From: Planctomycetaceae bacterium
GTDB taxonomy: Bacteria > Planctomycetota > Planctomycetia > Pirellulales > Thermoguttaceae
DNA: 5,961 nucleotides
Reading direction: 5' to 3'
Assembly: GCA_031283825.1 (NCBI GenBank)
Contig: JAITAZ010000114.1
Coordinates: 1-5,961 of the forward strand
Shown here: positions 1-4,747 of the stretch, piece by piece
Layout: the number at the start of each line of letters is the position of its first letter
Position numbering within the stretch: the stretch's first letter is position 1
Position numbers and translations under genes: made by a program
Notes under the pieces: generated by a model
Seen by the model: only the letters and a program-made list of their open reading frames with translations
What the model was told of the DNA's origin: nothing
Database searches by the model: none

Positions 1-55
1 TGCGGTCTCTAAAATTCATTTTAAATCACAGAAAATAACAGAAAGAAAATTAGTA

Positions 56-167
56 AATTTATACGACTCGACTATGAATTTCGGTTACACGAGAACATAA
101 AAGCCGGCTTTCCGATTTAGGTAATCCGGCGGCTCAAACCGAAAATTCAAGTGTGAACAGTTTAAAA
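56..167. repeat. Left arm of long inverted repeat
   Basis: This is the inverted counterpart of 954-1070. The inner 40 bp (128-167) match at 38 of 40 positions, with mismatches at 137 and 154. The outer part is more diverged but keeps recognisable blocks: AAAAGCC at 99-105, CTATGAA with TTCGG at about 72-84, and TATACGA at 60-66. It contains a leftward terminator-like hairpin and a leftward TATAAA box (minus strand, 63 to 58). A GTG at 153 that could extend the neighbouring gene lies within it. Confidence 0.8.
99..130 (-). terminator. Leftward terminator-like hairpin in the left arm
   Basis: Read on the minus strand, GCCGG (130 to 126) pairs with CCGGC (107 to 103) around an 18-nt loop and is followed by TTTT (102 to 99). 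The right arm has the same arrangement with GCCTG and CAGGC, so one base pair has changed on both sides while pairing is kept. The stem is short. The sequence AGCCGGCT at 102-109 is also a palindrome, so other folds are possible. Confidence 0.35.
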
Positions 168-227
168 CGAATTGTTAGAGTTACATGTTGTCAGTTCACC
201 CTAAACAAAAAAAACGAGAAACTTAAA

Positions 228-959
228 ATGCCAAAAAAAACAACCAAACTTTCAAATGACACTATAAAAAAAGTGTCCTCAAAAAAGACGTCCCAAGATT
301 CTAAACAGTCTGATTTACAGACCTCCGCCGAAGTAAAGAAATCCCAAACGCAAGAACGCCGATTTCTGCTTTTGAAAATAACGCTCTTGGGAATCAATCC
401 GCCGATATGGCGACAAGTCGTCGTGCCTGCCGATTTAACATTACTCGATCTACATGAAATTCTACAGATGATCATGCCTTGGGAAGGCGAACATCTTTAC
501 GGTTTTTCAGTCGGACATAGACCAAGCTCCCGAAAATCCAGCCGCTCGGATTACGACTACGACGGATTCGATAACGCAGATGACGAAGACGCCCAATATT
601 ACGATATGTCATTCCTGACAAAAAAAGGAATGAAACTAATATACACTTACGATTTCGGCGATTCATGGGAACACGAAATTGTCGTAGAAAATCCCGATTA
701 CAAATCTTCAGGCGAACAATTAGTCTGCGTTCTAGACGGAAAACGAAACGCACCACCAGAAGATTGCGGAGGATTTTTCGGTTACAACAACATCATCGAA
801 AATATCGCTAACCCCGGCAAAAACGAAGTACCCGAAAGGATAGACGACTACGACCCCGAAGATTTTTCAATCGATTCATGCAACGCAATTCTCGCAAGAT
901 TTTTCAAAAATTCAAAAAATACAACAAAGAAAAAAAACAAAATATCTGCTGACTTTTAA
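228..959 (+). CDS. pRiA4b ORF-3-like family protein (IS1096 TnpR-like)
   Basis: This 243-residue protein matches the plasmid pRiA4b ORF-3-like family from memory of its motifs. Residues 1-45 form a basic tail rich in Lys, Ser and Thr that is probably unstructured. The domain begins near FLLLKITLLG (46-55) and PPIWRQVVVP (58-67). It continues with LHEILQ (75-80), HLYGF (89-93), an Asp/Tyr-rich acidic stretch (108-121), YDFGDSWEHEI (141-151), and EDCGGFFGY (178-186). The end is Lys-rich. The molecular function of the family is not established. Relatives are found on plasmids and as the passenger of IS1096. The ATG at 228 is preferred because it starts just before the lysine-rich tail and has a weak GAGAAA upstream. 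A GTG at 153 would add 25 residues that do not resemble the family and would lie in the left repeat arm. The last sense codon and the stop lie in the right repeat arm. The gene is isolated between the two arms. Confidence 0.85.
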   Translation: MPKKTTKLSNDTIKKVSSKKTSQDSKQSDLQTSAEVKKSQTQERRFLLLKITLLGINPPIWRQVVVPADLTLLDLHEILQMIMPWEGEHLYGFSVGHRPSSRKSSRSDYDYDGFDNADDEDAQYYDMSFLTKKGMKLIYTYDFGDSWEHEIVVENPDYKSSGEQLVCVLDGKRNAPPEDCGGFFGYNNIIENIANPGKNEVPERIDDYDPEDFSIDSCNAILARFFKNSKNTTKKKNKISADF

Positions 960-990
960 ACTGTTCTCACTTGAATTTTCGGTCTGAGCC

Positions 991-1020
991 GCCTGCTTAA
1001 CTGCGGAAAACAGGCTTTTT
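991..1020 (+). terminator. Likely intrinsic terminator of the pRiA4b-like gene
   Basis: GCCTG (991-995) pairs with CAGGC (1011-1015), and TTTTT follows directly (1016-1020). Two more pairs (TT 997-998 with AA 1008-1009) are possible after one mismatch. The hairpin lies 32 bp after the stop codon at 957-959, where a terminator is expected. The five-pair core stem with a long loop is weak. The equivalent hairpin in the left arm keeps pairing despite a base-pair change, which supports it. Confidence 0.45.
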
Positions 1021-1062
1021 AATGAATAGCTCTTGAGTCGCCGAATTTCATAGGACGAATCG

Positions 1063-1068
1063 TATAAT
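1063..1068 (+). promoter_or_regulatory. Possible -10 box for the ABC-F gene
   Basis: A perfect TATAAT lies 24 bp before the ABC-F start codon, so a transcript would have a leader of roughly 18 nt. No convincing -35 hexamer stands 15-18 bp upstream. TTGAGT at 1033-1038 is 24 bp away, which is too far. The box lies at the outer end of the right repeat arm. The left arm carries a matching outward TATAAA. Confidence 0.35.
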
Positions 1069-1092
1069 TGATAAAAATCACAAAGAAACTGT

Positions 1093-3279
1093 ATGGAAGT
1101 AATTTTAACGGTTGAGCATTTGCGTAAACATTTTTCTGCCGACGCGGTATTAGTTGACGTTTCATTTCAACTTCGCGCGGGAGATAAAGTCGGACTCGTT
1201 GGACCGAATGGTTGCGGCAAAACTACGCTTTTGAATATTCTCGCAAGTCGCGAAGAGTCCGAAAAAGGCTCTATCGATAAAGCCTCAGGTACAACTATCG
1301 GATACCTCGAACAACGACCAGATACAACCACAAATCGAACCGTTATCGAAGAAGCACGTCTCGCTCTCGCTCCGCTAATCAAAATGCAACACGAAGCAGA
1401 GCAAATCGCTACGGCAATGTCAAACTCTACAGACAAGTCCGAACTCGACCGTCTTTCCGCAAGATACGATAGAATCCACGAATCTTTACAGCGGCACGAC
1501 GCTTATCATCTTGATCATCGTATTGCTCGAATTTTGCACGGAGTCGGTTTTATCGACGATGAATTCGACAAGTCAGTAACGGCGTTAAGCGGCGGAGAAA
1601 TGAATCGGCTCAATCTCGCGAAACTTCTACTCGAAGAACCCGACATAATGTTACTCGACGAACCGTCAAATCATCTCGACTTGCCCGCAACCGAATGGCT
1701 AGAAGAATTTTTACACGAAACGTCGGCGGCGGTAATTCTCGTTTCGCATGATCGATATTTTTTAGACCGCGTAACAAACAGAACTTTCGAATTGTATCGC
1801 GGAACTATCGACGATTATCCGGGCAATTTCTCGAAGTACGTTTTGTTGAAAGAGGAACGATTAGCAGTTCAAACGCGGACTTACGAAAAATATATTGAAG
1901 ACGTTGAAAAGTCAAAGGAATTTATTCGCCGAAATCATTACGGAATGAAAGCGGCACAGGCGGAAGATCGGCGGAAGAAACTTGAGCGTCTGTTGGAAAC
2001 GCCGGCGGAATTGCCAAGAAAAATCGAAGCGCCGGCAATGCATTTTCCTAAACCGATGCGAGCGGGCGATATGATTTTTCGTTTCGAAAATGTTTCAAAA
2101 GGATTCGCCGTTGAAAACAATCAAATTAAACCGCTCTTTCGCGGATTGACTTTCAATATCGAACGTGGTGAACGATGGGGAATTTTAGGACCAAACGGAT
2201 GCGGAAAAACAACGCTGCTGAAATGTTTGCTAAACTTGATTACGCCGGACGCGGGCAAAATTATTCACGGCGCGGGATTGAAAATCGGATACTTCGATCA
2301 ACAGTTGAGAGTTCTCGACGACAACATGCAAGTCGTTGACGCAATCAGACCGGCAAAAAAAATATTCGAAGAACCGGCAAGACGAAATCTACTCGGCGCA
2401 TTCGGATTAACCGGAGACCAACAACTTCAAAGCGTTGCAAGTTTAAGCGGAGGACAACGTTGCAGAGCCGCACTCGCGAAGTTGTCGGCGGAAGACGCAA
2501 ACGTGTTAATCCTAGACGAACCGACAAATCATCTTGATCTCTGGGCGAGAAGCGGGTTAGAAAAAGCGATTCGCGATTTTGAAGGAACGGTTTTATTCAT
2601 TTCACACGATAGATATTTTGTCGATAGAGTCGCGGATCATCTTTTGATCATTCAACCAGACGCAAAATTCAAAACGCTTGAGGGAAATTACTCAACCTTT
2701 AAACAAATGGTTGCAAGCGGACTTTTAATCGACCCATTCGCCAACGGAGGAATGTCGGATAGAAAAGAAATTTCAAACGCAAATTCAAACGTTAGTATAT
2801 ACGTCAATCCAACAACGCAAAACGCAAAATCGACAAATATAAATTCGAATGCAAATTCAAACTTGACCAATAAACAAATCGCTCAAGAAACTTGGAAACA
2901 AAACGCAAAAAGAAAAGAAGCCGAAAAGAAAAAAAATAACGCTCAAATAAATAATCTCAAAAATAAAGAACGAATCCAAGACATAGAACATTGGAAAAAT
3001 CAACAAGGAAAACACGCCGCCGCTTTTTCAACAGACACTAATAATCCAAAGAAAGAAAAACGAGTACGTAAATTTCCATTCCGTAAAGTAGCAGACATCG
3101 AAGAGGAAATATTCGCCCGCGAAACCAACATGATGACACTCAACGAAGATTTACTAAACCCAGAAATCGCAAGAAACGGCGACCGCGTAAAAGCCATACA
3201 CCTTGAAATAAAAGAAGAACAAGAGAAAATAAAAAACCTCTACGAACACTGGGACGAAGCAAACGAACTCAATTGGTAA
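1093..3279 (+). CDS. ABC-F family ATPase with Uup-like C-terminal extension
   Basis: This 728-residue soluble protein has two ATP-binding cassettes and no membrane segment, which is the ABC-F pattern. ABC-F proteins bind the ribosome E site or assist translation; some give resistance to ribosome-targeting antibiotics. Cassette 1 has Walker A GPNGCGKT (37-44), Q-loop Q74, signature LSGGE (165-169), Walker B with catalytic Glu at IMLLDEP (185-191) and H-loop SHDR (218-221). Cassette 2 has Walker A GPNGCGKT (366-373), signature LSGGQ (451-455), VLILDEP (471-477) and SHDR (504-507). Both sites keep every catalytic residue. A charged linker (about 245-305) separates them, as expected for the P-site tRNA interaction motif. 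After residue 545 comes a long tail: an Asn/Ser-rich stretch (561-593), a Lys-rich segment, then KFPFRKVADIEEE (660-672) leading into a predicted coiled coil to the end, like the Uup C-terminal domain. The protein is longer than E. coli Uup (about 635 residues) because of the low-complexity stretch. The start has only a weak AAGAAA upstream. A housekeeping role seems likelier than resistance, but the subfamily cannot be fixed by eye. Confidence 0.95.
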   Translation: MEVILTVEHLRKHFSADAVLVDVSFQLRAGDKVGLVGPNGCGKTTLLNILASREESEKGSIDKASGTTIGYLEQRPDTTTNRTVIEEARLALAPLIKMQHEAEQIATAMSNSTDKSELDRLSARYDRIHESLQRHDAYHLDHRIARILHGVGFIDDEFDKSVTALSGGEMNRLNLAKLLLEEPDIMLLDEPSNHLDLPATEWLEEFLHETSAAVILVSHDRYFLDRVTNRTFELYRGTIDDYPGNFSKYVLLKEERLAVQTRTYEKYIEDVEKSKEFIRRNHYGMKAAQAEDRRKKLERLLETPAELPRKIEAPAMHFPKPMRAGDMIFRFENVSKGFAVENNQIKPLFRGLTFNIERGERWGILGPNGCGKTTLLKCLLNLITPDAGKIIHGAGLKIGYFDQQLRVLDDNMQVVDAIRPAKKIFEEPARRNLLGAFGLTGDQQLQSVASLSGGQRCRAALAKLSAEDANVLILDEPTNHLDLWARSGLEKAIRDFEGTVLFISHDRYFVDRVADHLLIIQPDAKFKTLEGNYSTFKQMVASGLLIDPFANGGMSDRKEISNANSNVSIYVNPTTQNAKSTNINSNANSNLTNKQIAQETWKQNAKRKEAEKKKNNAQINNLKNKERIQDIEHWKNQQGKHAAAFSTDTNNPKKEKRVRKFPFRKVADIEEEIFARETNMMTLNEDLLNPEIARNGDRVKAIHLEIKEEQEKIKNLYEHWDEANELNW

Positions 3280-3300
3280 ATCAATGAAAATTTTATATCG

Positions 3301-3343
3301 TTTTTTTAAGAGACAAAATTGTTTCTTACGTTCCTTAAAAAAA
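3301..3343. terminator. Inverted repeat, possible terminator after the ABC-F gene
   Basis: TTTTTTTAAG (3301-3310) and CTTAAAAAAA (3334-3343) are perfect inverted copies. Inside, AAGAGAC (3308-3314) can pair with GTTTCTT (3321-3327) with one G-U pair. The two folds share bases and compete. The AT-only outer stem and the lack of a clean T-run after the inner stem make termination uncertain. The structure fills most of the 86-bp gap before the next gene. Confidence 0.3.
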
Positions 3344-3365
3344 TCTCCAACAATTACAAATAAAA

Positions 3366-4091
3366 ATGACAGACGAAAAAGACAAACGAAAACGCAATGA
3401 ATTCGACGACGCATTACGCGGTTATTATCAGGATCATGACGAAGTTCGACCAGACGAGTTGACGGATTATCGGTCGTTGGCGTCGGAGACGGTTGGCGCG
3501 TTGATATTAGGATTTTTGTCGGCGTTGACATTTATCAGTATTCTTTTTGTTATATTTCCGCTGATGGGAATAATTATCGGCGTAATTGCGATTCGCAAGA
3601 TTTTAAACGCGCCGGAAGTGCTTAGCGGATTAGGTATTTCTAGCGTTGGAGTTATTCTTTGTGTTGTATTTGCGATTGGAGGACTTTACTATCAATATTA
3701 CGTTAGTTCGTATGAAATACCAACAAATTACAGAGAAATTAATTTTGAATTTTTAGCCGAAGACCCGCGAACAGGACAAATCAATCCAGAAGTTTTACTT
3801 CTTGCAAAATCGACTCAAGAAGAAGGCGTGCGAGTTTTCATCGAAGGATTCATGCAACCAACCCGAAACATGAATAACGTTACAGAATTTCTAATCGGTG
3901 CAACTCCAGAAAGAAGTAAATTCGCCCCGCCCAAACCAACAAAAACAGAATTTATAAAAGTAAAATTAACCGGCGAATTAACAACCTCATACCGAAGCTC
4001 TCTAATAGGCGTCGGAGGAATTTTATACGTAAACACAAACCCAGACTCCGGAGAATTAACCTACAAAATAGAAGCCGATTTTATAAGATAA
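3366..4091 (+). CDS. Membrane protein, DUF4190-like region plus degenerate DUF3299-like domain
   Basis: The product has 241 residues. Residues 1-40 are charged and probably cytoplasmic. Hydrophobic segments lie at about 43-75 (long, with Pro65 in the middle, perhaps two passes) and 88-110. The segment 'GIIIGVIAIRKIL' (68-80) followed by 'LSGLGISSVGVIL' (86-98) resembles DUF4190 membrane proteins. Residues 113-241 are soluble. VFIEGFMQPT (157-166), VTEFLIG (172-178), APPKPT (187-192) and the closing YKIEADFIR (233-241) resemble DUF3299-type domains of planctomycetes. Those usually carry cysteines before the proline-rich segment. Here that place reads SKFAPP, with no cysteine. The function is unknown. 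There is no clear ribosome binding site before the ATG, only an A-rich stretch. The gene follows the ABC-F gene by 86 bp on the same strand and may or may not be co-transcribed. Existence of the gene is firm; the domain assignment is from recalled motifs. Confidence 0.8.
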   Translation: MTDEKDKRKRNEFDDALRGYYQDHDEVRPDELTDYRSLASETVGALILGFLSALTFISILFVIFPLMGIIIGVIAIRKILNAPEVLSGLGISSVGVILCVVFAIGGLYYQYYVSSYEIPTNYREINFEFLAEDPRTGQINPEVLLLAKSTQEEGVRVFIEGFMQPTRNMNNVTEFLIGATPERSKFAPPKPTKTEFIKVKLTGELTTSYRSSLIGVGGILYVNTNPDSGELTYKIEADFIR

Positions 4092-4122
4092 AAATAGACG
4101 TAATATCTAAACGTAAATTGTC

Positions 4123-4155
4123 AGTGAGATATATCAACAGAATATATAACTCACT
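4123..4155. repeat. Hairpin downstream of the membrane-protein gene
   Basis: AGTGAG then ATATAT (4123-4134) pairs with ATATAT (4142-4147) and CTCACT (4150-4155) around a 7-nt loop, with an AA bulge at 4148-4149. It lies 31 bp after the stop codon. There is no T-run after it, so it is not a standard intrinsic terminator; it could protect the 3' end of the transcript. Its right side overlaps the left end of the 4149-4245 element, so the two folds exclude each other. Confidence 0.5.
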
Positions 4156-4245
4156 CATGTTACGCACTTGCTACCCCCAGATCAGGTAGGCGACCTGATC
4201 AATTACCGCCTACTGACGGACAAATACTGCATAACATGAGTTAGT
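4149..4245. repeat. Nested palindromic element, MITE- or REP-like
   Basis: The ends are inverted copies: 4149-4166 pairs with 4228-4245 at 16 of 18 positions, with the core ACTCATGTTACGCA against TGCATAACATGAGT differing at one base. In the middle, GATCAGGT (4180-4187) and ACCTGATC (4193-4200) form a perfect 8-bp stem with a 5-nt loop AGGCG. CGCCTA downstream (4208-4213 region) could pair alternatively with TAGGCG (4187-4192). The total is about 97 bp with no coding capacity. This architecture fits a miniature inverted-repeat transposable element or a structured intergenic repeat. The parent transposase is not in the window and no target duplication is certain. Confidence 0.6.
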
Positions 4246-4266
4246 AAATTTTATGTTGTAGTTTTT

Positions 4267-4404
4267 GGGGATATTGGGGACGAAGGGGACTTTTTGGTTT
4301 AATATCTGTGTTTTAAAAGACTCAAAAGTAATGTTTTTTGTGTCGTTAATCTACGATTTCAAATAATGATGTCCCTTTTTTCGCTTTTGTTGACTTTGTC
4401 CCCT
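4267..4404. repeat. GGGGAC box cluster in inverted arrangement
   Basis: Three GGGG runs stand at 4267-4270, 4276-4279 and 4285-4288 in an otherwise AT-rich stretch, two of them as GGGGAC. About 80-110 bp downstream the opposite strand carries the same box: GTCCC (4371-4375) and GTCCCC (4398-4403). AGGGGAC (4284-4290) and GTCCCCT (4398-4404) are perfect inverted copies. The significance is unknown. It may be a decayed repeat or a binding-site array. Confidence 0.3.
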
Positions 4405-4569
4405 AAAAAATTCCGCCGGCTAATTATGTAATCTAGGCAAAGTTTATCGATTGTATCTGTTTTGCCGATTAGACGCTTTTTTTCGTTGTCAAGTACGTTG
4501 ATAACTGTTTTTTTCGTTTCAGATGTTACAAGCCGAATAACGATAAAGACGAATAGAGAAGTAATTTTA

Positions 4570-4685
4570 AACTACTCTTCATTAAATTTTTGGTAACTCT
4601 TGTTGTTTTATTTTTTGATAAACAGGATTTGAAATTTAGAGTTGCATGTTTTAAGGTAATAGAAGAAAATAATTTAAGAGTAGTT
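4570..4685. repeat. Inverted repeat upstream of the metalloprotease-like gene
   Basis: AACTACTCTT (4570-4579) and AAGAGTAGTT (4676-4685) are perfect 10-bp inverted copies. Nested inside, AACTCT (4595-4600) pairs with AGAGTT (4638-4643). The intervening sequence is AT-rich and the spacing on the two sides is unequal, so it would be a loose long-range fold. It ends 62 bp before the start codon and could form part of a leader or an operator pair. Chance is also possible in AT-rich DNA. Confidence 0.3.
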
Positions 4686-4736
4686 AAATCGACTAGAGCG
4701 TGAACGAAATGTGGCATTGCGAAGCATGAATCACAT

Positions 4737-4741
4737 GAAGG
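4737..4741 (+). promoter_or_regulatory. Ribosome binding site deciding the metalloprotease-like start
   Basis: GAAGG stands six bases before the ATG at 4748. It is the clearest Shine-Dalgarno-like site in the window. An in-frame TGA at 4736-4738 rules out an earlier start, and the next in-frame ATG is codon 89, well past the signal peptide. Confidence 0.6.
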
Positions 4742-4747
4742 TGTAAA

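Larger units (their letters stand above)
56..1070. mobile_element. Candidate cassette: one pRiA4b ORF-3-like gene between long inverted repeats
   Basis: One gene is enclosed by two long inverted repeats, 56-167 and 954-1070. Reading inward, the arms pair at 128-167 with 954-993 at 38 of 40 positions. Further out they align with small gaps and more mismatches to about 56 and 1070. No transposase or recombinase gene lies inside. In IS1096 a protein related to pRiA4b ORF-3 (TnpR) accompanies the transposase, so this protein family has a known link to mobile DNA. I saw no clear target-site duplication outside either arm. The unit could be a non-autonomous transposon, an invertible segment, or two inverted copies of a dispersed intergenic repeat that happen to flank the gene. 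The repeat is seen directly; mobility is inferred. Confidence 0.4.
954..1070. repeat. Right arm of long inverted repeat
   Basis: This is the inverted counterpart of 56-167. It begins inside the last codon of the pRiA4b-like gene. It contains the gene's 3' untranslated region, a rightward hairpin with a T-run (991-1020), and a TATAAT box (1063-1068). It ends about 22 bp before the ABC-F start codon. The inner 40 bp are nearly identical to the left arm. The outer 77 bp align only with gaps, which is seen for example in the matching blocks CCGAATTTCATAG (1041-1053) and TCGTATAA (1060-1067). Confidence 0.8.
4092..4747. other. Intergenic region without a credible gene, containing several structured repeats
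   Basis: These 656 bp contain no supported coding sequence on either strand. The open stretches are short, lack ribosome binding sites and show no recognisable protein motif. The region holds a hairpin at 4123-4155, a nested palindromic element at 4149-4245, GGGGAC boxes on both strands between 4267 and 4404, and an inverted repeat at 4570-4685. The last 60 bp before 4748 should include the leader of the metalloprotease-like gene. I found no strong promoter there. TTGAAA (4629-4634) followed after 17 bp by TAAGGT is the best weak match. Confidence 0.7.

Noticed and set aside
1..19. Minus-strand ATG at 19 as the start of a leftward gene
   Set aside because: Only six codons are in the window, so coding cannot be judged; mentioned only with the outward -10 box.
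2..100. Open frame from the left edge to TAA at 98-100, a possible end of an upstream gene
   Set aside because: It is only 32 codons, has no recognisable motif, and overlaps the left repeat arm.
153..227. GTG at 153 as the start of the pRiA4b-like gene, adding 25 residues
   Set aside because: The added residues do not resemble the family, lie partly in the repeat arm, and have no ribosome binding site; ATG 228 fits better.
3154..3531. Minus-strand frame of 125 codons spanning the gap between the ABC-F and membrane-protein genes
   Set aside because: It lies opposite two well-supported genes and its product is Phe/Val-rich low-complexity sequence without a domain.
4180..4200. CRISPR repeat or attachment site at the perfect hairpin
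   Set aside because: The palindrome occurs once, without spacers or a nearby integrase; a nested-repeat element explains it better.
4366..4431. Small ORF of 21 codons with a hydrophobic then basic composition
   Set aside because: No ribosome binding site, T-rich low-complexity codons, and overlap with the GTCCC boxes make it a likely chance frame.
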